NCBI RefSeq assembly: GCF_029338555.1 | Contig: NZ_CP119989.1 | Coordinates: 1,054,001 to 1,118,000, forward strand | DNA from: Halobaculum marinum | Lineage (GTDB): Archaea; Halobacteriota; Halobacteria; Halobacteriales; Haloferacaceae | Direction: 5' to 3' | Length of the DNA: 64,000 nucleotides | In this document: in pieces, positions 24,508 to 33,049 of the stretch | Numbering within the stretch: the first letter of the stretch is position 1 | How the letters are laid out: the number at the start of each line of letters is the position of its first letter | Program-made: the position numbers and the translations under genes | Notes under the pieces: model-generated | What the model saw: only the letters and a program-made list of their open reading frames with translations | What the model was told of the DNA's origin: nothing | Database searches by the model: none

Positions 24508-27074
24508 GCGACGGGCGGATCGTCGGTCAGATCGCGACCGAGATCACCGAGCGTCCCGGCCGGATCGTCGTGGCGTTCCTGCTGGTGACGGTGCTGTTCG
24601 CCGGCGGCCTGGCGAACGTCTCCACGTCCGCGGGGACCGAGCAGTTCACCTCCGGCATCCCGGCCGAGCAGGCGCTGTCCGACATCCAGCGCGAGTTCGG
24701 CCCGTCGTTCACGACCGACAGCGGGTCGACACAGCTCGTCCAGCGCAACCGGAACGTGCTGTCGAAGCCGGCGATGATCCGGATGCTGGAGGCGCAGTCG
24801 CGACTCCAAGACACCGACGGCTTACGCGTCGTCGGCGTCTCCTCGCCGGCGGCGACGGTCGCGCGAACGATCGACCCGACCGCGACGACGACCGACGCGC
24901 AGATCCGCGCGCTCGAACAGGCGACGCCCTCGGAGGTCGACGAGGCGGTCCGGGCGAACGCCGACAACCCCGCGTTCACCGGCGGCGTCTCTGACGACTT
25001 CAACGCCGAGTCGGCGTCCGCCTCCGCGGCGATCGGCGTCGTCAGCCACCAGATCCCCGGCGCCGGCGGCGGCGGTGCGGCCGCTGGGCAGTCCGGGTCG
25101 AGCCCGCTGACCGACATCCAACTACGGAGTCAGCGCGTCGTCGACACCGTCGGCGGCGACATCACCGTCTTCGGCTCCGGGATCATCTCCGACGAGTTCT
25201 CCACGGTGATCACGGACTCGCTGATCATCGTCACGCCCGCCGCGGTGATCCTCATCGCGGGCTTCCTCGTGGTCGCCTACCGCGACCTGCTCGACCTGTT
25301 CCTCGGGTCGTTCACCCTACTGTTGGCGGTCGTGTGGACGTTCGGCTTCCTCGGGCTGGCCGGGATCCCGTTCAGCCAGATGATGATCGCGGTGCCGCCG
25401 CTGCTGCTCGCGGTCGGCATCGACTTCGGGATCCACGCGGTGAACCGCTACCGCGAGGACCGCGCGGAGGGGCTCGGCATCGACGAGGCGATGAACCTCG
25501 CGGTCCGGCAGCTCGTCGTGGCGTTCTTCATCGTCACCGGGACGACCGTGATCGGATTCCTCGCGAACCTCACCTCCGCGCTCGCGCCGATCCGCGAGTT
25601 CGGACTGGTCGCGGCGGCGGGCATCCTGTTCACGTTCCTGCTGTTCGGGATCTTCCTCCCGGCCGCGAAGGTGCTCATCGACCGCAACCGCGAGGCGCTG
25701 CCGATCCCCACGTTCTCGCAGAAGCCGCTGGGCGCCGAAGGGAGCGGACTCGCGGACGTGCTCCGCGTCGGCGTCTGGATCGGCGAGCGCGGGCCGCGAG
25801 TGTTCCTCGCGCTAATGGTCGTGCTCACGGTCGCCTCCGGCGGCTACGCCGCGGGCATCTCCACCTCGTTCTCGCAGGAGGACTTCCTCCCGCCCGAGGA
25901 GACGCCGGACTACCTGGAGTCGCTGCCAGAACCGTTCGCGCCGGGCGACTACTCCGCCGTCGGGACGCTCAACTTCCTCGAAGAGAAGTTCACCGCGAGC
26001 CAGGGCGGGTCGGTGACCATCTACGTCGAGGGGGACATGGAGGAACCGACCAGACTCGAGGAGATCCATCGCATGGGTGAGAGTCCCCCCAGTTCGTTCG
26101 TCAGCGAGGACGGCCACGCCCAAGAGCAGAGCATCATCACGGTGATCCGCCAGCGCGCGGCGAGCGACCCCGAGTTCCGCCGACTCGTGAACCGCAACGA
26201 CCGCAACGCCAACGGGATCCCCGACGACAACCTCGGAGAGGTGTACGACTACCTGCTGTCGTCGTCCTCGCGCGACCAGGCACTCCAGTACCTCGCCGAG
26301 GACCGACGGAGCACGCAGGTCGTCTACTCGGCGCAGGCCGACGCCAGCCAAAACGAGGTGACCGCCGACGGTCGCGCCGTCGCCGAGCGCTACCGCGCGA
26401 CCAGCGGTATCGCCGTCGCCACCGGGAGCACGGTGGTGTTCGCGGCGGTGTCGGACCTCATCTTCACCTCCGCGGTGCAGAGCCTCGCGGTGGCACTGGC
26501 GCTGACGGTCGTGTTCCTGCTCGTCATCTACGGTGTGCTGGAGGGCCGCCCCTCGCTGGGGCTGGTGAACACGGTCCCGATCGTAGCGTCGGTCGCGCTC
26601 GTCGCGGCGACGATGCGGCTCGCGGGAATCGCGTTCAACGCGTTCACCGCGACGATCCTGTCGCTCACGATCGGGCTCGGGATCGACTACTCGGTCCACG
26701 TCGTCCACCGCTTCGTCGACGAGCGGACCGAACACGACCTGATCACCGCCTTGGAGCGGACCGTCCGGGGGACCGGCGGCGCACTGCTGGGCAGCATGCT
26801 CACCACGACGACCGGCATCGGGGTGTTGATGCTCGCGGTGCTCAGCATCCTCGGCCAGTTCGGTGTGCTCACCGCCTTGTCGATCCTCTACTCGTTCGCC
26901 ACGTCGATGCTGGTGCTCCCCTCGGCGTTGGTTGTCTGGGACCGCCTCGAAGGCCACGACCCCGACCGCCCCGTGGAGGCGAAGACGGGGCTGTCGATCC
27001 CGTTCCTCGGCGGCGGGAGCGACGCCGGAGGCGCGAACGACCCGGCCGGACCGGAACCGACGCGCGGCGACTGA
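24504..27074 (+). CDS. RND/MMPL family transporter
   Basis: An 856-residue membrane protein with the RND layout: a first helix (about 19-40), a large outside domain, six helices (about 245-430), a second outside domain, and six helices (about 650-830). Each membrane half carries the family's proton-relay style motif, GIDFGIHAVNRYRED near residue 305 and GLGIDYSVHVVHRF near 726. It would move a lipid or other hydrophobic compound using ion flow. It is translationally coupled to the anchored Ig-like surface protein upstream, which could play the part of a periplasmic adaptor. Substrate unknown. The C-terminus is a Gly-rich tail. Confidence 0.9.
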   Translation: MSDGRIVGQIATEITERPGRIVVAFLLVTVLFAGGLANVSTSAGTEQFTSGIPAEQALSDIQREFGPSFTTDSGSTQLVQRNRNVLSKPAMIRMLEAQSRLQDTDGLRVVGVSSPAATVARTIDPTATTTDAQIRALEQATPSEVDEAVRANADNPAFTGGVSDDFNAESASASAAIGVVSHQIPGAGGGGAAAGQSGSSPLTDIQLRSQRVVDTVGGDITVFGSGIISDEFSTVITDSLIIVTPAAVILIAGFLVVAYRDLLDLFLGSFTLLLAVVWTFGFLGLAGIPFSQMMIAVPPLLLAVGIDFGIHAVNRYREDRAEGLGIDEAMNLAVRQLVVAFFIVTGTTVIGFLANLTSALAPIREFGLVAAAGILFTFLLFGIFLPAAKVLIDRNREALPIPTFSQKPLGAEGSGLADVLRVGVWIGERGPRVFLALMVVLTVASGGYAAGISTSFSQEDFLPPEETPDYLESLPEPFAPGDYSAVGTLNFLEEKFTASQGGSVTIYVEGDMEEPTRLEEIHRMGESPPSSFVSEDGHAQEQSIITVIRQRAASDPEFRRLVNRNDRNANGIPDDNLGEVYDYLLSSSSRDQALQYLAEDRRSTQVVYSAQADASQNEVTADGRAVAERYRATSGIAVATGSTVVFAAVSDLIFTSAVQSLAVALALTVVFLLVIYGVLEGRPSLGLVNTVPIVASVALVAATMRLAGIAFNAFTATILSLTIGLGIDYSVHVVHRFVDERTEHDLITALERTVRGTGGALLGSMLTTTTGIGVLMLAVLSILGQFGVLTALSILYSFATSMLVLPSALVVWDRLEGHDPDRPVEAKTGLSIPFLGGGSDAGGANDPAGPEPTRGD

Positions 27075-27095
27075 CGCCGCCCGACGGTGGCGCGC

Positions 27096-27380
27096 CTACC
27101 GACGGACGGTGAACCCCGTCAGGCCCTCGGGGTCGCCGTACTCGACCGCGACGTCCTCGACGACTGCGCTCGGACTGCCCGTGTGACACCACTCGACCAT
27201 CCCTTCGACCGCGTCGCGCCGCCCCTCGAAGACGGCCTCCACGCGCCCGTCGTCGAGGTTTTTGACCCAGCCGTCGACGCCCCGCTCGCGGGCGGTGTCG
27301 CGGGTGGTCGCTCGGTAGAAGACGCCCTGCACGCGCCCGGAGACGAACACGTGTGCGTGAACTCGCTCGTCGTCGCTCAT
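27096..27380 (-). CDS. Acylphosphatase
   Basis: A 94-residue enzyme that hydrolyses acyl phosphates. It has both active-site residues: Arg23 in GRVQGVFYR and Asn41 in GWVKNLDDG. The strand KNLDDGRVEAVFEG is the standard family signature. The C-terminus YGDPEGLTGFTVRR completes the ferredoxin-like fold. It is a single-gene unit, convergent with the RND transporter and divergent from the EamA permease. An AAAAGCC/GGCTTTT inverted repeat lies between the divergent starts and may carry both weak TATA elements. Confidence 0.95.
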   Translation of the reverse strand: MSDDERVHAHVFVSGRVQGVFYRATTRDTARERGVDGWVKNLDDGRVEAVFEGRRDAVEGMVEWCHTGSPSAVVEDVAVEYGDPEGLTGFTVRR

Positions 27381-27527
27381 GAGCGCCCGTTCGGCGCGGA
27401 CACCCGAAAAGCCGCCGGCGGCGAGTCGTCGACCGAGCCGCCACCGCGGGCTTTTCCTCCTCGCCGGCCACCCGTGGACAACGATGCAATCGCGAACCAG
27501 CCGTAGCGGGCGAACGAGGGGCCGCCC

Positions 27528-28475
27528 GTGACCGCAGACGGAGCGGCCCAGCGCTACGGCTACGCGGTGGCGCCGCTGCTCGCGGCGGCCATCTGGGGCG
27601 GGATGTACGTCGTGAGCAAGTGGGGGTTCGCGCGAGTGCCGCCGCTCACCTTGGGGTTCCTGCGCGTCGCGGTCGGCGCCGCCGCGCTGTACGCGGTGGT
27701 CCGCGCTCGCGGCGTCACGGTCGACCGGGCGGACTACCGCCGGTTCGCCGTGCTCGGCGGGTGGGTCGCGCTCACCATCGCGACCCAGTTCCTCGGCACG
27801 GAGTGGACGAACGCGAGTCAGGGATCGCTGCTCACCGTCCTCACGCCGGTGTTCACCGTCGCGCTCGGCGCGTGGGTGCTCGGGGAGACGGTCACCCGTC
27901 GGACGGTGGTCGGCGTCGGCCTCGCCGGCGTCGGCACGCTCGTTGTGCTCGCAGGGCAGTACGACCTCGGGAGCCTCGCGGTCGCCAACGCGGCCGGCGT
28001 CGGCGCGCTCGTCCTCGCGAGCGTCGCGTGGGCCGGCTACACCGTCTGGGGCGTACCGGTCGTCAGGAAGTACTCGGCGTTGACGGCGGCGACGTACTCC
28101 TCGCTGGCGTCGCTCCCGGTGTTGGCACTCCTGTCGGCGGTGGAGGTGGCGGTTCGAGCGCCGCCGCTGGGGGCGCTGACGACGCCGGGCGCACTGGCGG
28201 CGGTGGCGTACCTCGGTCTCGGGTCGACCGCGGCCGCCTGGTACCTCTGGTACAAGGGGTTGGAGACGGTGTCGGCGGGCACCGTGTCGGTGTTCTTCTT
28301 CGCGCAACCGCTCGTCGGGGCGGCGCTGGGGGCGGCGCTGCTGGGCGAGGCAGTCGGCCCGTGGTTCCTCGTGGGCGGCGTGGTGATGGCCGTCGGCATC
28401 TGGACGGTGAGCACCGGTCGTGCCGCCGCCGACACGGCGACTGGCTCCGGCGCCGAGCGTTCGACTGAGGGCTGA
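27528..28475 (+). CDS. EamA family (DMT superfamily) transporter
   Basis: A 315-residue permease with ten predicted helices in two EamA halves (about 10-140 and 150-290). The first half starts YAVAPLLAAAIWGGMYVVSKWGFA and ends with the AxxLGxWVLGExxTRRxxxG pattern; the second half has FAQPLVGAALGAALLGEAVG. Such proteins export amino acids, nucleotide sugars or other metabolites; the substrate is not evident. The start is GTG, followed directly by the first helix. The C-terminus is a short polar tail. Confidence 0.88.
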   Translation: MTADGAAQRYGYAVAPLLAAAIWGGMYVVSKWGFARVPPLTLGFLRVAVGAAALYAVVRARGVTVDRADYRRFAVLGGWVALTIATQFLGTEWTNASQGSLLTVLTPVFTVALGAWVLGETVTRRTVVGVGLAGVGTLVVLAGQYDLGSLAVANAAGVGALVLASVAWAGYTVWGVPVVRKYSALTAATYSSLASLPVLALLSAVEVAVRAPPLGALTTPGALAAVAYLGLGSTAAAWYLWYKGLETVSAGTVSVFFFAQPLVGAALGAALLGEAVGPWFLVGGVVMAVGIWTVSTGRAAADTATGSGAERSTEG

Positions 28476-28641
28476 CAGACGACGACGAACTGGACTCCTC
28501 CCGGCGCGTGTCGTCGTGCACCCGCGAGCGCGCCGGGGCGGTGGTCACCGCATCGGCGACGGTGCCCCCGTCATCGCACTTCAACTCCCGGTCGCCGCCG
28601 CCGACCGGGGGAGTCTTGGGCGCGCACCCGGACGGTCGAGT

Positions 28642-30009
28642 ATGGACCTGTTCGGAACCGCCGGCATCCGCGGCGACGTGACCGAGCGCGTCACGCCGGG
28701 GCTCGTCCTCGACGTGGCCCGCGCGCTCGGCGCTCACGCCCGCGAGGCCGGCGACCGGGAGTTCGTCGTCGGTCGCGACGGTCGCGTCACCGGACCGGCG
28801 CTGGCGGCGGCTGCCGAGGCTGGACTGGAGTCGGCGGGCGCGACCGTGCGCCGCATCGGTCAGGTGCCGACGCCCGCGCTGGCGTTCGCCTCGCGCGGTC
28901 GCCGCGGCGTCATGCTCACCGCTTCGCACAACCCGCCGACCGACAACGGCGTGAAGGCGTTCGTCGACGGCGTCGAGTACGGCGAAGCCGCCGAGACTGC
29001 CATCGAGGAGGCCGTCGCCGCCGGCGCCGCTCCGACCGACTGGGACGAGTGGGGCGACGGCGCCGACGAGGAGGTGCTCGACGCCTATCGTGCGGCCGTC
29101 GTCGACTACGCTCGCGGCTTCGGCGCGGACCCCGAGGACCTGCGCGTCGCCGTCGACTGCGGCAACGGGATGGCCGCGTTGGCGACCCCGCAGGTGCTCC
29201 GGGAGGTGGGTGCCGACGTGGTGACGCTCAACGCGACCGTCGACGGCCACTTCCCCGGCCGCGAGTCGAAGCCGACGCCGGAGTCGCTGACGGACCTCCG
29301 CGAGTTCGTCCGCGAGGGCGGTGCCGACTTCGGCATCGGTCACGACGGCGACGCCGACCGCATCGTCGTCGTCGACGGCGACGGCGAGGTCGTCCACGAG
29401 GACACCGTGCTCGCCATCCTCGCCGAGCGGTACGTCGCGACGAGCGACGCCGACGACCCCGTCGTCGTCACGACGCCCAACGCCTCCGGTCGGATCGACG
29501 AGCGCGTCGAGGCGGCGGGCGGACGCGTCGAGCGCGTCGCGCTCGGCTACCTCCACGACGGCATCGCTGCCGCCCGCGCGGGCGGGGGCGACGTGGTGTT
29601 CGCGGCCGAGCCGTGGAAGCACGTCCACACCGGCTTCGGCGACTGGATCGACGCCGTCGTCAGCGCCGCGGTGTTGACCCGCCTCGTCGCCGACGAGGGA
29701 CTCGGCGGCCTGCGCGCACCCGTCACCGAGCGCCCGTACCGGAAGGTGAGCGTCGACTGCCCCGACGACGCCAAGCCCGCCGTGATGGAGCGACTCGGTG
29801 AGTCGCTGCCGGCGGCGTTCCCCGACGCCGAGGTCGACCCCGAGTACGGCGTGCGGCTCACGTTCCCGGACGCCTCGTGGACGCTCGTGCGCCCCTCGGG
29901 CACCGAGCCGTACGTCCGCGTGTACGCCGAACACGACGACGTCGATCCGTTCGTCGACGAAGTCGCCGCCGTCGTCGAGTCTGCCGTGAGTGCTGTCACT
30001 GAGTCGTAA
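28642..30009 (+). CDS. glmM: Phosphoglucosamine mutase/phosphohexomutase
   Basis: A 455-residue alpha-D-phosphohexomutase. The phosphoserine is Ser95 in LTASHNPP. The metal loop DGDADR is at residues 235-240. The phosphate-binding loop RPSGTEPYVRVYAE is near the C-terminus. The sugar-specificity loop reads AAEPWKHVH (about 327-335) rather than the common GEQSGH or GEESGG. The enzyme converts a hexosamine or hexose 6-phosphate to the 1-phosphate for UDP-sugar or glycan synthesis. The glmM name rests on overall type; a phosphomannomutase role is possible. It precedes a nucleoside importer but is separated from it by a promoter. Confidence 0.82.
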   Translation: MDLFGTAGIRGDVTERVTPGLVLDVARALGAHAREAGDREFVVGRDGRVTGPALAAAAEAGLESAGATVRRIGQVPTPALAFASRGRRGVMLTASHNPPTDNGVKAFVDGVEYGEAAETAIEEAVAAGAAPTDWDEWGDGADEEVLDAYRAAVVDYARGFGADPEDLRVAVDCGNGMAALATPQVLREVGADVVTLNATVDGHFPGRESKPTPESLTDLREFVREGGADFGIGHDGDADRIVVVDGDGEVVHEDTVLAILAERYVATSDADDPVVVTTPNASGRIDERVEAAGGRVERVALGYLHDGIAAARAGGGDVVFAAEPWKHVHTGFGDWIDAVVSAAVLTRLVADEGLGGLRAPVTERPYRKVSVDCPDDAKPAVMERLGESLPAAFPDAEVDPEYGVRLTFPDASWTLVRPSGTEPYVRVYAEHDDVDPFVDEVAAVVESAVSAVTES

Positions 30010-30035
30010 GGAGCTTGTCCGGCGGATTACGACGA

Positions 30036-30043
30036 TTTTAAAC
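30036..30043 (+). promoter_or_regulatory. TATA box of the BMP lipoprotein gene
   Basis: The sequence ttttaaac is centred 27 bases before the ATG at 30067, a strong archaeal promoter for a leaderless transcript. Confidence 0.75.
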
Positions 30044-30066
30044 GTCTCAGCTCCGGGCTTGCGCAC

Positions 30067-31209
30067 ATGGACACAGACCGGTTCGATCGGCGGAAGTTCG
30101 TGAAGGGTGTCGGTGCGGCTGGCCTCGTCGGCCTCGCAGGCTGTACCGGCGGCCCCGAGTCCGGTGGCAGCGACGGCGGCTCCGAGGACACTGAGGCGTC
30201 GACCCCTGCGGCCGACGACACCGCGACCGAGGCCTCGGGCTCGGAGACGACCAACATCGGGATGGTGTACGCGACCGGCGGGCTGGGCGACGGCTCGTTC
30301 AACGACCAGGCGCAGACCGGGATCCAGCAGGCCGCCGAGGAGTTCGACATCTCCTTCGACGAGTCCGAGCCGGACTCGGTGTCGCAGTTCTCGACGTACC
30401 AGCAGCAGTACGCCCAGTCGACCGACCCCGACTACGACCTCGTGTCGTGTATCGGCTTCCTGCAGGCTGACGCGCTCTCCCAGACCGCGCCCGAGTACCC
30501 CGAGCAGGACTTCATGATCGTCGACAGCGTCGTCGACGCCGACAACGTCCGCTCGTACACGTTCAAGGAGCACGAGGGCTCGTACCTCGTCGGCCAACTG
30601 GCCGGCCTGCTCACGAGCCAGTCGTTCTCCGCGGGCGAGTCGTCGACCGCCAGCGACACCGCGAACGTCGGCTTCGTCGGCGGCGTCGAGGGGACGCTCA
30701 TCAAGAAGTTCGAGGCCGGCTTCATCGCGGGCGCGCAGGCCGCGAACGCCGACATCGAGGTCCAATCGACGTACACCGGCTCCTTCTCCGAGCCGTCCGC
30801 GGGCCGCGAGGCCGCGAGCTCGATGTACAGCTCCGGCGCGGACGTCGTCTACCACGCGGCGGGGAACACCGGCATCGGCGTGTTCCAGGCCGCCCGCGAG
30901 GAGGGCAAGTTCGCCATCGGCGTCGACCGCGACCAGTCCGTCACGACGGACTACGCGGACGTGATCCTCGCGTCGATGGTCAAGCGCGTCGACACCGCCG
31001 TCTACAACGCCGCGCAGGCGACCGTCGAGGGCAGCTTCGAGGGCGGCACGGCGACCAGCCTCGGCCTGGCCGAGGAGGGTGTCGCCAACGTGTACGGCTC
31101 CGAACTGGGCAGTGAGATCCCCGACGACGTGAAGTCGGAGGTCGACGCCTCCGCCGAGGCGATCATCAACGGCGAGATCACCGTCCCGCAGGACCCGAGC
31201 GAGATCTGA
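30067..31209 (+). CDS. BMP family ABC transporter substrate-binding lipoprotein (nucleoside)
   Basis: A 380-residue Tat-exported lipoprotein. The signal RRKFVKGVGAAGLVGLAGC has twin arginines at residues 8-9 and the lipid-anchored Cys26. A Gly/Ser/Asp-rich linker (about 27-60) tethers the Bmp domain, which begins IGMVYATGGLGDGSFNDQA. This is the basic membrane protein/PnrA pattern for purine or other nucleoside binding. The domain includes GIGVFQAAREEGKFAIGVDRDQ (about 278-299). Downstream lie the matching ATPase and two permeases, making a complete importer. The lipoprotein has its own strong promoter, consistent with higher expression than the membrane parts. Confidence 0.93.
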   Translation: MDTDRFDRRKFVKGVGAAGLVGLAGCTGGPESGGSDGGSEDTEASTPAADDTATEASGSETTNIGMVYATGGLGDGSFNDQAQTGIQQAAEEFDISFDESEPDSVSQFSTYQQQYAQSTDPDYDLVSCIGFLQADALSQTAPEYPEQDFMIVDSVVDADNVRSYTFKEHEGSYLVGQLAGLLTSQSFSAGESSTASDTANVGFVGGVEGTLIKKFEAGFIAGAQAANADIEVQSTYTGSFSEPSAGREAASSMYSSGADVVYHAAGNTGIGVFQAAREEGKFAIGVDRDQSVTTDYADVILASMVKRVDTAVYNAAQATVEGSFEGGTATSLGLAEEGVANVYGSELGSEIPDDVKSEVDASAEAIINGEITVPQDPSEI

Positions 31210-31355
31210 GCGGGCGACCCCTCGGCGACGCGATGTCGCCGGCAGCCGTCTCGTCACACGATCCACACCTCTTTGTTCGCGCTTCGTCCGTGAGCCAGTG
31301 GTAGCTCCCCCTGACAGTCGTGTTTTCTGAGGCGTCGGTCGGACGAAACGCGCCG

Positions 31356-31361
31356 TTTATC
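31356..31361 (+). promoter_or_regulatory. TATA-like box of the importer ATPase-permease operon
   Basis: The sequence tttatc, in gccgtttatccc, is centred about 29 bases before ATG 31388. Confidence 0.65.
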
Positions 31362-31387
31362 CCGCACCCGCCGAAACACCCGCCGAC

Positions 31388-33049
31388 ATGACGGAGGCCG
31401 TCCGCCTCGACGGGATCACGAAGCGCTTCCCCGGCGTCGTCGCCAACGACGACGTCACCCTCTCGGTCGAGCGGGGGACGGTCCACGCCCTGCTCGGCGA
31501 GAACGGTGCCGGCAAGACCACGCTGATGAACGTCCTCTACGGGCTGTACGAGCCCACAGAGGGCGACGTGTACGTCGACGGGGACGGACTAAGTTACGAC
31601 GACGACGGCGCGATTGCGGACCCCCCGCGTCGTTTCGACTCCCCGCGCGACGCTATCGACGCCGGCGTCGGGATGATCCACCAGCACTTCATGCTGGTCG
31701 ACCCGATGACCGTCGCCGAGAACATCACCCTCGGGAACGAGCCGCGCAAGTGGGGCGGCCTCGCCGTGGACCGCGAGGCGGCTCGCGAGGACGTGATCGA
31801 ACTGTCCGAGCGCTACGGCTTCGACGTGGAGCCGGAGGCGACGATCGAAGACATCGGCGTCGGCGTCCAACAGCGCGTCGAGATTCTGAAAGCGCTGTAC
31901 CGGGGCGCAGAGATCCTCATCCTCGACGAGCCGACGGCCGTGCTCACGCCCCAGGAGGTCGAAGACCTGTTCGAGGTGCTGGAGGAGCTGACCGACGCGG
32001 GGAAGACGGTCATCTTCATCACGCACAAGTTGGGCGAGGCGCTGGAGGCCGCCGACGAGGTGACCGTCCTGCGCGACGGGAAGAACGTCGGCAGCGTGGA
32101 GACGGCGGGCACGACCCGCGAGGAGCTGGCCGAGCTGATGGTCGGTCGCGAGGTGATGCTGGAGACGGAGACGCCCCCCGCGAACCCGGGCGACGAGACG
32201 CTGACAGTGTCTGGCGTGAGCGCCGACGACGAGCGCGGCGTCACCGCGGTCGACGACGTGTCGTTCACCGTCCGCGAGGGCGAGGTGTTCGGCATCGCCG
32301 GCGTCGACGGCAACGGTCAGTCCGAGTTGGTCGAGGTGATCACCGGACTCCGCCGACCGACCGCCGGCAGCGTCGCACTGGAGGGCCGGGACGTGACCCG
32401 CGCGTCTCGTCGCGAGCGCACCCGCGCGGGCATGGCGTACATCCCCGAGGACCGCCAGGAGCGCGGGCTCGTGATGGACTTCGACCTCACCGAGAACGGC
32501 GTGCTCGGCTCCCAACACGACGTCCCGTTCGCACACAACGGCCGCCTCGACTGGTCGTACGCCGACGACCACGCGGTCGACATCATCGAAGAGTACGACG
32601 TTCGCCCACCGGACGCGAGCGCCGAGGCGAAGTCGCTGTCGGGCGGCAACCAGCAGAAGTTCATCGTCGGCCGGGAGTTCGCCCGCGACCCCTCCTGCAT
32701 CGTCGCCTCGCACCCGACGCGCGGCGTCGACATCGGGTCGACGGAGTTCATCCACGACCGGCTCATCGACCTGCGCGACGAGGGACGAGCGGTGCTGCTC
32801 GTCTCCTCGAAGCTCGACGAGGTGCGCGGGCTGTCCGACCGCCTCGCGGTGATGTACCGCGGGCGCGTCGTCGACGTGGTCGACCCCGACGAGGTGACCG
32901 AAGAACAGCTCGGCCTGCTGATGGCCGGCGAGGAGCCCGAGGACGTTCCGCGCGCGCCGACGCCGGGCGCCCGCGACGGGGCCGGCTCCGGAGAGGCGGT
33001 GGAGACGCCGCCGACCGACGACGCGGACGCGGAGGTGGCCGATGACTGA
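31388..33049 (+). CDS. ABC transporter ATPase, nucleoside/sugar type with two ATP domains
   Basis: A 553-residue double ATPase. The first half has Walker A GENGAGKTT (about residues 37-45), a degenerate signature (GVGVQQRVEI) and Walker B LIILDEPTAVL. The second half has a degenerate Walker A GVDGNGQSE (about 309-317) and a good signature SLSGGNQQKF (about 417-426). This asymmetry is normal for RbsA/NupA-type importers. An acidic tail of about 40 residues follows. It powers the two permeases encoded next and overlaps the first of them by eight bases. Confidence 0.93.
   Translation: MTEAVRLDGITKRFPGVVANDDVTLSVERGTVHALLGENGAGKTTLMNVLYGLYEPTEGDVYVDGDGLSYDDDGAIADPPRRFDSPRDAIDAGVGMIHQHFMLVDPMTVAENITLGNEPRKWGGLAVDREAAREDVIELSERYGFDVEPEATIEDIGVGVQQRVEILKALYRGAEILILDEPTAVLTPQEVEDLFEVLEELTDAGKTVIFITHKLGEALEAADEVTVLRDGKNVGSVETAGTTREELAELMVGREVMLETETPPANPGDETLTVSGVSADDERGVTAVDDVSFTVREGEVFGIAGVDGNGQSELVEVITGLRRPTAGSVALEGRDVTRASRRERTRAGMAYIPEDRQERGLVMDFDLTENGVLGSQHDVPFAHNGRLDWSYADDHAVDIIEEYDVRPPDASAEAKSLSGGNQQKFIVGREFARDPSCIVASHPTRGVDIGSTEFIHDRLIDLRDEGRAVLLVSSKLDEVRGLSDRLAVMYRGRVVDVVDPDEVTEEQLGLLMAGEEPEDVPRAPTPGARDGAGSGEAVETPPTDDADAEVADD

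Noticed and set aside
27405-27460. AAAAGCC/GGCTTTT inverted repeat as a terminator
   Set aside because: It lies between two divergent gene starts, so it more likely reflects two weak TATA-like elements facing away from each other.
28063-31266. A very long open frame on the minus strand opposite glmM and the BMP lipoprotein
   Set aside because: It is antisense to two clear genes and its product is a low-information Arg/Asp/Gly-rich sequence. Long shadow frames are expected at 70 percent GC.
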